Positions 17,856 through 26,309 of a DNA stretch of 64,000 nt are shown here, piece by piece. This DNA comes from Novosphingobium sp. (GTDB lineage: Bacteria; Pseudomonadota; Alphaproteobacteria; Sphingomonadales; Sphingomonadaceae). Under the pieces are notes generated by a model. The model was not told where the DNA came from. It made no database searches and saw only the letters and a list, made by a program, of their open reading frames with translations. How positions within the stretch are numbered: the first letter of the stretch is position 1; each line of letters opens with the position of its first letter. Location of the stretch: NCBI GenBank assembly GCA_024236215.1, contig JACKKX010000002.1:62001-126000 (forward strand), given 5' to 3'. A program made the translations under genes and the position numbers.

Positions 17856-19480
17856 CCCAGCTGAGCTATGCCAGGGGCGCCACCGAACCGCCGCTGCTCG
17901 AACACACGATCGGCGCCGCGCTTGAGCAGGCCGCCGATCGCTGGGGCGCGTCGCTTGCGCTGGTTTCGCGTCATCAGGGTGTGCGCTGGACCTGGGCCGA
18001 GCTCAACGCCGAGGTCGATCGGATCGCTACCGGACTGCTCGAACAGGGCGTGCTCAAGGGTGACCGGGTGGGAATCTGGGCGCCCAACTGCGCCGAATGG
18101 ACCGTGATCCAGTTTGCCACCGCCAAGATCGGCGCGGTGCTGGTCACGATCAATCCGGCATACCGGGTCAGTGAGGTGGAATACGCGCTGAACAAGGTGG
18201 GCTGTTCGGTGCTGGTCACCGCGCCCAGCTTCAAGACCAGCGACTATATCGCCATGCTGCGCGAGCTGGGGCCGGAAAAGCTGCCCCATCTCAGGCTGAT
18301 GGTCTCGCTGGGCGAAGGCGCGCACGAAGGCTTCATGCCCTGGGCGAGCCTGCGCTCGCAGCCGGATCGCGGCGCGCTCGCCGCCGTGGGCGGGGTGCTC
18401 GATCGCAACGATGCGATCAACATCCAGTTCACCAGCGGCACCACGGGTTTTCCCAAGGGCGCGACGCTGACCCATCGCAACATCCTCAACAACGGCTATT
18501 TCACCGCCCGCACAATCAAGCTCGGGCCGGAGGACCGGATATGCATTCCGGTCCCGCTTTATCACTGTTTCGGCATGGTGCTTGGCAACCTTGCCGCGCT
18601 GACCAGCGGCGCGGCGATGGTCTATCCGGGCGAGGCCTATGATCCCAAGGCCGCACTGGAAGCAGTTCAGGCCGAGGGGTGCACCGCGCTCTACGGCGTG
18701 CCGACGATGTTCATCACCATCCTCAACCAGCCCGATCTGGCCAGTTACGACGTATCGAGCCTGCGCACCGGGATCATGGCCGGATCACCATGCCCGATCG
18801 CGACGATGCGCGCGGTGATCGACCGGCTCAACATGAGCGAGGTGACGATCGGCTATGGCATGACCGAGACCAGCCCGCTTACCACCCAGACCGCGACCGA
18901 CGACCCGCTTGAAGAGCGGGTCGGCACGGTCGGGCGCGTCCATCCCCATGCCGAGGCCAAGGTTGTCGGCCCCATGGGCGAAACCCTGCCGATCGGCGAA
19001 CAGGGCGAATATTGCTCGCGCGGCTATGCGGTGATGCTGGGTTATTGGGACGATCCGGCCAAGACCGCCGAGGCGATCGATGCCGATGGCTGGATGCATT
19101 CGGGCGATCTCGCGACCATCGATGCCAAGGGCTATGTGCGGATCACCGGGCGGATCAAGGACATGATCATTCGCGGGGGCGAGAACATCTACCCGCGCGA
19201 GATCGAGGAATTCCTCCTCACCCACCCTGAGATTGCCGATGCCCAGGTGTTCGGCGTGGCCGACGAGAAGTATGGCGAGGAAGTCTGCGCCTGGATCATC
19301 GCCAAGCCGGGCGCGGCGCTGGGCGAGGATGCGGTGATCGCGCACTGCAAGGGCAGGATCGCGCACTACAAGGTGCCGCGCTTTGTGCGGATCGTCGAGG
19401 GCTTCGCGATGACTGTCACCGGCAAGGCCCAGAAGTTCGAGATGCGCAAGACGATGGAAGCGGAGCTGGGGCGTGGCTGA
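17852..19480 (+). CDS. AMP-forming acyl-CoA ligase (fatty/aryl acyl-CoA synthetase)
   Basis: 542 residues of the ANL superfamily. The P-loop is [15 protein letters not shown] beginning at about residue 194, followed by [11 protein letters not shown] (A5), the hinge [19 protein letters not shown], and the catalytic lysine near the C-terminus in [13 protein letters not shown]. It activates a carboxylic acid with ATP and CoA. In this operon it would take the acid produced by aldehyde oxidation. The sequence is closest in style to medium-chain and aryl FadD/AcsM-like enzymes, but the specificity cannot be read. Coupled to the aldehyde dehydrogenase (ATGA) and to the first crotonase gene (GTG inside its last codons). 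Confidence 0.92.
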   Translation: MTQLSYARGATEPPLLEHTIGAALEQAADRWGASLALVSRHQGVRWTWAELNAEVDRIATGLLEQGVLKGDRVGIWAPNCAEWTVIQFATAKIGAVLVTINPAYRVSEVEYALNKVGCSVLVTAPSFKTSDYIAMLRELGPEKLPHLRLMVSLGEGAHEGFMPWASLRSQPDRGALAAVGGVLDRNDAINIQFTSGTTGFPKGATLTHRNILNNGYFTARTIKLGPEDRICIPVPLYHCFGMVLGNLAALTSGAAMVYPGEAYDPKAALEAVQAEGCTALYGVPTMFITILNQPDLASYDVSSLRTGIMAGSPCPIATMRAVIDRLNMSEVTIGYGMTETSPLTTQTATDDPLEERVGTVGRVHPHAEAKVVGPMGETLPIGEQGEYCSRGYAVMLGYWDDPAKTAEAIDADGWMHSGDLATIDAKGYVRITGRIKDMIIRGGENIYPREIEEFLLTHPEIADAQVFGVADEKYGEEVCAWIIAKPGAALGEDAVIAHCKGRIAHYKVPRFVRIVEGFAMTVTGKAQKFEMRKTMEAELGRG

Positions 19481-20267
19481 AGGACCCGAAGTGGAATTCA
19501 TGCGCTCCGAAGCCGATGGCGATGTTCTGGTCGTCACGCTGGACCGCGCGGACAAACGCAATGCCTTGTCCGCCGCGTTCATCGAGGAAATCGTTTCGCT
19601 GTTCGACTGGGTGCGCCAGGCCGAAGCGGTGCGCGCGGTGGTGGTACGGGCCGAAGGTTCGGTGTTCTGCGCCGGTCTCGATCTGATCGAACACCACCTT
19701 GAGGATCGCAGCGCGACCGATTTCATGTACATCTGCCGCCGCTGGCACGCCGCCTTCGATGCGATCCAGCACTGCGGCAAGCCGGTGATCGGGGCGCTCA
19801 ATGGCGCGGTGGTCGGCGGCGGGCTTGAGCTGGCATCGGCGTTCCATATCCGCGTGGCCGATCAGACCACCTATTTCGCCTTGCCCGAGGGGCAGCGCGG
19901 AATCTTCACCGGCGGCGGTGCCACGGTGCGGGTCGCGCGGCTGGTGGGCGAGGCGCGGATGATCGACATGATGCTCACCGGCCGGGTCTATACCCGCGAG
20001 GAGGCGGTTTCGGTCGGGCTGTGCCAATATCTGGTCGAAGGTTCGAGCATGGACAAGGCGATGGAGATTGCGCGCAAAGCTGCCCAAAATCCGCCGCTGT
20101 CGAACTTCGCGATCACTTCGGGGATCGCCCATATCGGCAACATGCCGGCTAATGACGCTTTTTACGCCGAAGCCTTCATCGCCGGGATCACCAATACCCA
20201 GCCGGCCTCGAAAGACCGGCTGGCGGCCTTCATGAACAAGACTGCGGCCAAGGTGCTCAATGACTGA
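19473..20267 (+). CDS. Enoyl-CoA hydratase/isomerase family protein (both catalytic Glu present)
   Basis: 264 residues, crotonase fold. The oxyanion-hole segments are SVFCAGLDL and [14 protein letters not shown]. The two glutamates of hydratases are present at the canonical 20-residue spacing, Glu119 in GGLELA and Glu139 in LPEGQRG, so hydration of a 2-enoyl-CoA is plausible. The start is a GTG overlapping the CoA ligase end; an ATG nine codons later is an alternative. It overlaps the next crotonase by eight bases. No acyl-CoA dehydrogenase or hydroxyacyl-CoA dehydrogenase lies in the operon, so the substrate may already be unsaturated or other enzymes come from elsewhere. Confidence 0.9.
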   Translation: MAEGPEVEFMRSEADGDVLVVTLDRADKRNALSAAFIEEIVSLFDWVRQAEAVRAVVVRAEGSVFCAGLDLIEHHLEDRSATDFMYICRRWHAAFDAIQHCGKPVIGALNGAVVGGGLELASAFHIRVADQTTYFALPEGQRGIFTGGGATVRVARLVGEARMIDMMLTGRVYTREEAVSVGLCQYLVEGSSMDKAMEIARKAAQNPPLSNFAITSGIAHIGNMPANDAFYAEAFIAGITNTQPASKDRLAAFMNKTAAKVLND

Positions 20268-21051
20268 TCCCGACATGGCGCCGATCCTCAGCGATGAGGA
20301 CGGGCCGATCGCGCGGATCGTGCTCAACCGTCCGCGCGCGGGCAACAGTCTGTCGATGGAGCTGGTTTCGGCGCTGCGGGCCGAACTTGCCTTGCTGGCC
20401 GGGCGGACCGAGATCAAGGTGATCGTGCTGTCCGGTGCGGGCGGGCGGATATTCTCTGCCGGGCACGATCTCAACGAATTCAACGGGCAGGAGGACATGG
20501 ATTTCCTCCAGCGCGATTTTGCCGGGATCACCGCGCTGATGCAGCAGATCATGGCCCAGCCGCAAGTGGTGATAGCCAAGGTGGAAGGCGTGGCGACCGC
20601 GGCCGGGTGCGAGCTGGTCGCGGCCTGCGACCTGGCGCTGGCTTCCAGCGTGGCACGCTTTGCGGTTCCGGGGGTCAATATCGGCTTCTGGTGCCACACC
20701 CCGCAGGTTGCCCTGGCCCGCACCATCGGGCGCAAGCAGGCGATGATGATGCTTGCCACCGGCAAGCTGTTTCCCGCCAGCCATGCCCTGGCGATCGGGC
20801 TGATCAACGAGATTCACGAACCCGATGCGCTGGACGAGGCGACCGAGGCCTTGGCCGGGCAGATCGCTGGCAAGGCCGGTTCGGTGCTGCGCCGGGGCAA
20901 GGCGTCGTTCAACCGCCAGGCCGCGCTGCCGCTGGCCGATGCCTATGCCTTTGCCCGGCAGCAGGCGCTGGAGAACATCGTCGATCCCGATGCCCGCGAG
21001 GGGATCGCCGCGTTTATCGAGAAGCGCGAGCCGGACTGGCCCGGCGGATAG
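20260..21051 (+). CDS. Crotonase-family protein, ECHDC3-like, missing the second catalytic Glu
   Basis: 263 residues with crotonase fold. SAGHDLNEF and [17 protein letters not shown] are typical of the ECHDC3-like branch. Glu118 is kept, but the residue 20 positions later, where hydratases carry the second glutamate, is Gly138 ([13 protein letters not shown]). Simple enoyl hydration is therefore doubtful. A thioesterase, isomerase or other CoA-ester role is possible. It is the last gene of the amine operon; its ATG lies inside the end of the preceding gene. It ends three bases from a convergent ArsR gene. Confidence 0.88.
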   Translation: MTDPDMAPILSDEDGPIARIVLNRPRAGNSLSMELVSALRAELALLAGRTEIKVIVLSGAGGRIFSAGHDLNEFNGQEDMDFLQRDFAGITALMQQIMAQPQVVIAKVEGVATAAGCELVAACDLALASSVARFAVPGVNIGFWCHTPQVALARTIGRKQAMMMLATGKLFPASHALAIGLINEIHEPDALDEATEALAGQIAGKAGSVLRRGKASFNRQAALPLADAYAFARQQALENIVDPDAREGIAAFIEKREPDWPGG

Positions 21052-21054
21052 CGA

Positions 21055-21372
21055 TCAGCAGACCGGGTTCTGGCTGTCGCAGATCAGGCACAGCGCATGA
21101 ATGATATCGCGCACTACCGGGTCCTTGAGGCTGTAGTAGCGTGTCTGCGCCTCACCACGGATGCCGACCACTCCTTCGTCGCGGAGCATGGCAAGGTGCT
21201 GCGACACCGCCGATTGCGACAGCCCGACCAGATCGACCAGCTGGGAGACCGAAGCCTCGCCCTCGTCGAGTCGGCACAGCATCAGCAGTCGTTCGGGATG
21301 GCTCATGATCTTGAGCCGCCCCGACATGGCGTTGGCGTTGGCCTTGAGATCGGAAAGGTCTGTCGGCTTCAT
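21055..21372 (-). CDS. bigR: ArsR-family redox/persulfide-responsive repressor (BigR/SqrR-like)
   Basis: 105 residues with a winged helix-turn-helix (SVSQLVDLVGLSQSAVSQHLAMLRDEG in outline). Two cysteines lie where BigR and SqrR have their persulfide-sensing pair: Cys33 in LMLCRLDEG and Cys98 in LCLICDSQ. There is no ArsR-type metal motif ELCVCDL. In the family, formation of a tetrasulfide link between the two cysteines releases DNA. The start follows GGAGG. It lies 66 bp after the rhodanese gene on the same strand and divergent from the persulfide dioxygenase, which matches the known bigR locus. The palindrome at 21824-21849 is the likely operator. Confidence 0.85.
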   Translation of the reverse strand: MKPTDLSDLKANANAMSGRLKIMSHPERLLMLCRLDEGEASVSQLVDLVGLSQSAVSQHLAMLRDEGVVGIRGEAQTRYYSLKDPVVRDIIHALCLICDSQNPVC

Positions 21373-21438
21373 ATCAGGCCCTCCACTTATGCAATTTCGC
21401 CAAGGTTGCAAGTTCGCCGCAACCGGCCACCGCAAGGC

Positions 21439-21771
21439 TCAGCGTTCAACCGGCAGCCCGGCCGCCCGCCAGGCCCCGAAGCCGCCGCCCAGATGGGTGT
21501 CGATTTCGGCCTGCGCCGCGCCACATTTGTCGAGTGCCATGGCCGAGCGGCGGCCCGCCGCGCAATTGAGTACCAGGGTCTTGTCGCCCGGATCGGGCAG
21601 CTGCGAGGCCCGGAAGAGCGAAAGCGGCATGTTGACCGCCCCGGGGATGTGCCCGGCAGCGAACTCGTCCGGTTCGCGCACATCAACCACCAGCGCGCGT
21701 CCATCGCGCAGCATGGTTTCAAGCTGACGGGGGGTGACCTCGCGATGCCTGGGCTTGCCGAATCCGAACAC
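21439..21771 (-). CDS. Rhodanese-domain sulfurtransferase
   Basis: 110 residues, a single rhodanese domain. The substrate-entry segment VVDVREPDEFAAGHIPGAVNMPLS and the active-site loop with Cys70 in LNCAAGRRS are visible, the persulfide-carrying cysteine of the family. There is no signal peptide, so it is cytosolic. It would exchange sulfane sulfur between persulfides, thiosulfate and thiols, working with the divergently encoded persulfide dioxygenase. It is first in a two-gene unit with the ArsR repressor. Confidence 0.9.
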   Translation of the reverse strand: MFGFGKPRHREVTPRQLETMLRDGRALVVDVREPDEFAAGHIPGAVNMPLSLFRASQLPDPGDKTLVLNCAAGRRSAMALDKCGAAQAEIDTHLGGGFGAWRAAGLPVER

Positions 21772-21823
21772 GATATCTGCCTCTGGGTTGAAAGACGGGA
21801 CGTCCGCCTCATATTGTCACTTG

Positions 21824-21849
21824 CTTATATGCAGGATCACGCATATAAG
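21824..21849. promoter_or_regulatory. Palindromic candidate operator for the BigR-like repressor
   Basis: Perfect arms CTTATATGC (21824-21832) and GCATATAAG (21841-21849) with an 8-base spacer, AT-rich in a GC-rich genome. It lies midway between the divergent rhodanese (start 21771) and persulfide dioxygenase (start 22011) genes. Immediately after it comes a second, smaller inverted repeat AATCAC-N7-GTGATT (21852-21870). The position and base composition match the AT-rich operators of BigR-type ArsR repressors. Direct binding is inferred. Confidence 0.6.
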
Positions 21850-22010
21850 TCAATCACGATATTTGTGATTCGAGCCCCCTGTTCCGCCAGACCGCTCCCC
21901 CTCTTTATGGTATGGCGGAACAACCTGACGGCGATCCCGGCACTGCCTATCGGAGCCAGCGCTGGGGTCGCCGTTCAAGGATTGGAGCGGCCAGAAAGGG
22001 ACCTTCCGCA

Positions 22011-22934
22011 ATGACCGATACCGCACTTGCCGCCGCTGTCGCCCAGGCCGATGCCGCCCGCGCATCGGGCCGGATCCCGGCGGTGAAGACCTTCTTCGAC
22101 GAGGCGACTTTTACCGCGACCCACGTTGTCCACGATCCCGTGACGAAACGCGCGGCGGTGATCGATCCGGTGCTCGATTTCGACCAGCCCTCGGGCCGCA
22201 CCACCACCGCTTCGGCCGAGGCCGTCGCGGCCTATGTGCGCGACCAGGGGCTGACGGTGGACTGGCTGATCGAAACCCATGCCCACGCCGATCATCTTTC
22301 CTCGGCGCCCTACCTCCAGGTCGAGCTTGGCGGCAGGACCGCAATCGGCGGCGCGATCCGCACCGTGCAGGAGACCTTTGCCAAGGTGTTCAACGAGCCC
22401 GCCAGCTTCGCGCGCGACGGATCGCAGTTCGGGCACCTGTTTGCCGATGGCGAGACCTTCGCGATCGGCGACCTGCCCGCGATCGCGCTGCATGTTCCGG
22501 GCCATACCCCGGCCTGCATGGCTTACCTGATCGGGGATGCGCTGTTCGTTGGCGATACCCTGTTCATGCCCGATTTCGGCACCGCGCGGTGCGATTTCCC
22601 CGGTGGCGATGCCCGCGCGCTTTACCGTTCGATCCGCCGCCTGCTCGCCCTGCCGGGTGAAACGCGGATGTTCCTGTGCCACGATTACAAGGCTGAGGGT
22701 CGCGGCGAATATGTCTGGGAAACCACGGTCGCGGCGCAGCGCGCGGGCAACATCCATGTCCGCGACGGCGTGGGCGAGGACGAATTCGTCGCCATGCGCG
22801 AAGCGCGCGACAAGACGCTCGATATGCCGCGCTTGATCCTCCCCTCGGTTCAGGTCAACATCCGCGCCGGGATGTTTCCCGAGCCCGAGGAGAACGGCGT
22901 GAGCTACCTCAAACTGCCGCTCAATCTGCTGTGA
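22011..22934 (+). CDS. Persulfide dioxygenase-like metallo-beta-lactamase-fold protein (Blh/ETHE1 type)
   Basis: 307 residues. The metal motif THAHADHLSSAPYL, the later His in HVPGHTPACMAYL and Asp in FVGDTLFMPDFGTARCDFPGGDA, and the C-terminal MFLCHDYK are the iron ligands and substrate residues of ETHE1/Blh enzymes. These oxidise glutathione persulfide to sulfite. The frame is open from 21912, but the ATG at 22011 (after AAAGGGA) gives the N-terminus expected for the family. Overlaps the TauE/SafE gene by four bases (GTGA). Sulfite formed here would be exported by that neighbour. Confidence 0.88.
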   Translation: MTDTALAAAVAQADAARASGRIPAVKTFFDEATFTATHVVHDPVTKRAAVIDPVLDFDQPSGRTTTASAEAVAAYVRDQGLTVDWLIETHAHADHLSSAPYLQVELGGRTAIGGAIRTVQETFAKVFNEPASFARDGSQFGHLFADGETFAIGDLPAIALHVPGHTPACMAYLIGDALFVGDTLFMPDFGTARCDFPGGDARALYRSIRRLLALPGETRMFLCHDYKAEGRGEYVWETTVAAQRAGNIHVRDGVGEDEFVAMREARDKTLDMPRLILPSVQVNIRAGMFPEPEENGVSYLKLPLNLL

Positions 22935-23719
22935 GCCTGTTCGATCTGGCGCACCTGCTGGCCGCGCTCAGCGGGGTGCTGGTGGGCTTCACGCTAGGGC
23001 TCGTCGGCGGGGGCGGCTCGATCCTAGCGGTGCCGCTGATGGTCTATGTGGTGGGGGTGAAAAGCCCCCACGTGGCGATCGGCACCAGTGCGCTGGCGGT
23101 TGCCGCCAATGCCCTTGTCGGGCTTTTCAACCATGCCCGGGCCCACAATGTCACCTGGAGCTGCGGCGGCGCCTATGCCGCGGCCGGGGTGATCGGCGCG
23201 CTCGCCGGATCGAGCCTGGGCAAGGCGTTCGACGGCCAGAAGCTGCTGTTCCTGTTCGCGCTGCTGATGCTGGTGGTCGCCGCGCTGATGTTTCGCAGCC
23301 GCAGCCAGCAAGGCATCGAAGGGGTGACCTGTACGCGCGACAACCTGCCCAAGGTCGCCTCGTTCGGCTTTGGGACCGGGGTCCTTTCTGGCTTCTTCGG
23401 GATCGGCGGAGGGTTTCTGATCGTGCCCGGACTGGTCGCCTCGACCGCGATGACCACCTACCGCGCAATCGGCACGTCGCTGGTGGCGGTGAGCGCCTTC
23501 GGTCTGACCACGGCGCTCAACTATGCGGTCTCGGGGCTGGTCGATTGGGGGGTTGCCGGGGCCTTCGTTGCGGGCGGCGTGGCGGGCAGCCTTGGAGGAA
23601 CCTCGCTGGCAAGCAAGCTGTCGACCAGCAAGGGTCTGCTCAGCACGATCTTTGCGGGCATGATCGTGCTGGTCGCCGCCTATATGCTTTACCGCAGCGC
23701 AGCCGCCATTGGGGCTTGA
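22931..23719 (+). CDS. TauE/SafE family sulfite/sulfur-compound exporter
   Basis: 262 residues, about eight membrane helices. Repeated family motifs are LGLVGGGGSILAVPLMVYVVGV in the first half and GFFGIGGGFLIVPGLV in the second half. This family exports sulfite, sulfoacetate or related anions. The start is GTG overlapping the persulfide dioxygenase stop, giving a clear functional pair: persulfide oxidised to sulfite, then sulfite expelled. The same pairing is known from bigR operons. Confidence 0.9.
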   Translation: MSLFDLAHLLAALSGVLVGFTLGLVGGGGSILAVPLMVYVVGVKSPHVAIGTSALAVAANALVGLFNHARAHNVTWSCGGAYAAAGVIGALAGSSLGKAFDGQKLLFLFALLMLVVAALMFRSRSQQGIEGVTCTRDNLPKVASFGFGTGVLSGFFGIGGGFLIVPGLVASTAMTTYRAIGTSLVAVSAFGLTTALNYAVSGLVDWGVAGAFVAGGVAGSLGGTSLASKLSTSKGLLSTIFAGMIVLVAAYMLYRSAAAIGA

Positions 23720-23773
23720 GCCAGCCTTCGCCACCGCTATGGCGGAAAGGACGCAGCACAGCGGAGAACGGCG

Positions 23774-24997
23774 ATGCACTACGATGTCTTGATTGTCGGC
23801 GCGGGGCAGGGCGGCGGCGCGGCGGCAATCCAGCTGCGCCAGCAGGGTTTCGCCGGTTCGATCGGGATGATCGGGCGCGAGGCCGAGCCGCCCTATGAAC
23901 GCCCCCCGCTGTCCAAGGAATACATGCTGGGCGAAAAGACCTTTGACCGGCTCTATGTGCGCCAGCCCGATTTCTGGGCCGGAAAGGACATCGATCTGGT
24001 GCTTGGCACCGAGGTTGTCGCGCTCGATTCCGCTGCCTACTCGGTCACGCTGTCCGACGGGCGCACCTGCGCCTATGGCGAGCTGATCTGGGCCACAGGC
24101 GGCGATCCGCGCAAGTTGTCGATCCCCGGAGCCGATCTGCCGGGCGTGCACGGCGTGCGCACCCGCGAGGATGCCGACGCGATCCTGGGCGAGCTTTCCG
24201 GGGTCAGCCGGGTGGTGGTGATCGGCGGGGGCTACATCGGGCTTGAGGCGGCGGCGGTGCTGCGCAAGCTGGGCAAGGAAGTGACCCTGCTCGAAGTGCT
24301 GCCACGGGTTCTGGCGCGGGTCGCGGGTGAGCAGCTTTCCGCCTTCTACGAGGCTGAGCACCGCGCCCACGGCGTCGATCTGCGCACCGAAACCGGCGCG
24401 AGCGAGATTCTTGGCGAGGGCCGGGTCAGCGGCGTGCGGTTGACCGATGGCAGCGAAATCGCCTGCCAGATGGTGATCGTCGGGATCGGGATCGTTCCGG
24501 CGGTCGCGCCCTTGCTCGCCGCCGGGGCCAGGGGCGGCAACGGGGTCGAGGTGGACGAATTCTGCCGCACAAGCCTGCCCCACATCTATGCGATCGGCGA
24601 TTGCGCGGCCCATGCCAATGCCTTTGCCGAGGGCGCGATGATCCGGCTCGAAAGCGTGCAGAACGCCAACGATCAGGCGACCTGCGTGGCCAGGGCGATC
24701 GTTGGCGATCCCCAGCCCTACAAGGCGACTCCGTGGTTCTGGTCGAACCAGTACGATCTCAAGCTCCAGACGGTGGGGCTTTCCACCGGGCACGATGCCA
24801 CCGTGCTGCGCGGCGATCCCGCAGCGCGGAGTTTTTCGGTGATCTACCTCAAGGGCGGGCGGATGATCGCGATCGATGCGGTGGGGGCGATGAAGGACTA
24901 TGTCCAGGCGCGCAAACTGGTTGAGGAAGGCGCGGTGATCGCTCCCCAAGACCTCGCCGATACCGAGCGCCCGCTCAAGGAACTGCCGCGCGCCTGA
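23774..24997 (+). CDS. FAD-dependent pyridine nucleotide-disulfide oxidoreductase (ferredoxin/rubredoxin reductase type)
   Basis: 407 residues with an FAD Rossmann motif [14 protein letters not shown] (residues 5-18), the signature [15 protein letters not shown], a second NAD Rossmann motif [15 protein letters not shown], and [12 protein letters not shown] binding the FAD. The C-terminal reductase domain has [16 protein letters not shown]. This is the putidaredoxin/rhodocoxin reductase subgroup, which passes electrons from NAD(P)H to a 2Fe-2S ferredoxin. There is no ferredoxin or P450 gene nearby. It follows the TauE/SafE gene by 54 bp with a GGAGAACGGCG ribosome site and may belong to the persulfide locus. 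It ends directly against a convergent gene. Confidence 0.88.
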   Translation: MHYDVLIVGAGQGGGAAAIQLRQQGFAGSIGMIGREAEPPYERPPLSKEYMLGEKTFDRLYVRQPDFWAGKDIDLVLGTEVVALDSAAYSVTLSDGRTCAYGELIWATGGDPRKLSIPGADLPGVHGVRTREDADAILGELSGVSRVVVIGGGYIGLEAAAVLRKLGKEVTLLEVLPRVLARVAGEQLSAFYEAEHRAHGVDLRTETGASEILGEGRVSGVRLTDGSEIACQMVIVGIGIVPAVAPLLAAGARGGNGVEVDEFCRTSLPHIYAIGDCAAHANAFAEGAMIRLESVQNANDQATCVARAIVGDPQPYKATPWFWSNQYDLKLQTVGLSTGHDATVLRGDPAARSFSVIYLKGGRMIAIDAVGAMKDYVQARKLVEEGAVIAPQDLADTERPLKELPRA

Positions 24998-25618
24998 TCA
25001 ATCCTCACGGCGATAGGCGGGCAGGGCCAGTCCCCTGCCGATCGCGAGGCCGCGTAGGCAGAAGCCGGCCGCGGCGGCCAGCACCCAGACCAGACCGCGC
25101 GGCAGCCCCAGCACGGTTCCTGCCGCGCAGACGGTCGCCGCCAGCGCGGCAGCGGTAACGTAGATCTCTGGCCGCATGATGATCGAGGGGCGCCCGGCCA
25201 GCACGTCGCGGATCACCCCGCCGACGCAGCCGGTGATAACGCCCATCAGCACGGCGGGCACCGGGGCGACGGCAAAGGCCAGCGCCTTGGCCGTTCCCAG
25301 CACCGAATAAGCCGCCAGTCCGGCGGCATCGGCCCAATCGAGTAGCTTGCCTTCCCACCAGCGGTGCGGGGTGAACCAGGCGACCAGCGCCACCCCCAAG
25401 CAGACCGGCGCGACCCAGGGATCGCGCACCCAGAACACCGGCGCCCCGATCAGCAGATCGCGCACCGATCCCCCGCCGACCCCGGTAACCAGCGCAAAGA
25501 AGCTCATCGTCACGAAGGTCTGCCGAAGCCTCGCGGCAAGCAACGCCCCGGTCAATGCAAACACCGCCGTGCCGGCAAGATCGAGCACGGCGGGTATCTG
25601 GGGAACCGTAGCAGTCAT
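24998..25618 (-). CDS. TRIC-type / UPF0126 (YadS-YicG family) membrane protein
   Basis: 206 residues, seven hydrophobic helices in two similar halves with glycine-rich motifs GVGGGSVRDLLIG and GCVGGVIRDVLAG, the hallmark of the UPF0126 family. Members are trimeric intracellular cation-type channels in bacteria, and some are annotated as glycine transporters. The ATG at 25618 overlaps the upstream PepSY gene's stop by four bases, so the two are coupled. The frame is open further upstream but reads there as out-of-frame PepSY sequence. Physiological ion or substrate not known. Confidence 0.85.
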   Translation of the reverse strand: MTATVPQIPAVLDLAGTAVFALTGALLAARLRQTFVTMSFFALVTGVGGGSVRDLLIGAPVFWVRDPWVAPVCLGVALVAWFTPHRWWEGKLLDWADAAGLAAYSVLGTAKALAFAVAPVPAVLMGVITGCVGGVIRDVLAGRPSIIMRPEIYVTAAALAATVCAAGTVLGLPRGLVWVLAAAAGFCLRGLAIGRGLALPAYRRED

Positions 25619-26298
25619 CGGCCGGCCTTGCGGCGGCGCAGCAGCAGCGCGCTGCCCATCACCGTGCTCAGCAGGCCCAGCGCCGCCATGCCTATCAGCA
25701 GCGGATGGCTGCTGTTCTCGCGCTCGACAGGGTCCATGATGTGCAAGCCCCACATGAAATCGTAGAATCGCCACCAGCGGGTGCGCAAAGCCAGTACTTC
25801 GCCGGTATCGGCATCGACATAGACGTTCGTGCCATCCTCGTAATGGACTTGCCAGGCGGGACGGGCGCGGCGCAGGTCAATCGGGCTGCGATCGGCATCG
25901 AACCGGCGAACAAGCGCCTTGCGCGCCGGAGATTTGAGCGCATCGTCGGCGATCCTGCGGGCAAGCGGCGCGTCGACCCCCTGGATCTGTTCACCGGTTT
26001 GGGCCTTCGATGTCAGTAATGAATGGTCTGCGCGTTCGATGATCCAGACCGGGCCGTCAACGCGCTGAATCAGCGTCATTTTTATCACAGGCCAGCCGTT
26101 GACCTCGGGCACCTTGAACCTTTGCTCTTCGGAAAGAGCATGGCGCTCGCCGCGCAAGTCCTCGCCGCGCACTTGTTCGATCGGGCGCAGTGCCATGACC
26201 AGCCCGCTCAATGTCCACAGCACCAAGGGGATAGCCACCACCCAGCCCAGCCAGATATGCCAGCGCGCCAGATGCTGCATCAGGGAGCGGCGGGCCAT
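25615..26298 (-). CDS. PepSY-domain membrane protein
   Basis: About 227 residues with an N-terminal membrane helix (HIWLGWVVAIPLVLWTLSGLVMAL in outline, about residues 14-36), a periplasmic PepSY-like region (WQVHYEDGTNVYVDADTGEVLAL), and a second helix near the C-terminus followed by RRRKAGR. The layout WHIWLGW...HPLL resembles PepSY-associated membrane proteins linked to iron reduction, but these usually have more helices. Start choice is uncertain: ATG at 26298 has AAGG directly adjacent, and a TTG at 26313 overlaps the lpd stop (TTGA). It sits directly downstream of lpd. Confidence 0.72.
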   Translation of the reverse strand: MARRSLMQHLARWHIWLGWVVAIPLVLWTLSGLVMALRPIEQVRGEDLRGERHALSEEQRFKVPEVNGWPVIKMTLIQRVDGPVWIIERADHSLLTSKAQTGEQIQGVDAPLARRIADDALKSPARKALVRRFDADRSPIDLRRARPAWQVHYEDGTNVYVDADTGEVLALRTRWWRFYDFMWGLHIMDPVERENSSHPLLIGMAALGLLSTVMGSALLLRRRKAGR

Positions 26299-26309
26299 CC
26301 TTCGGCGGC

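Noticed and set aside
23024-24949. 641-codon minus-strand open frame over the TauE/SafE and FAD reductase genes
   Set aside because: No family resemblance, and it spans two real genes antisense. It is a product of third-position GC bias.
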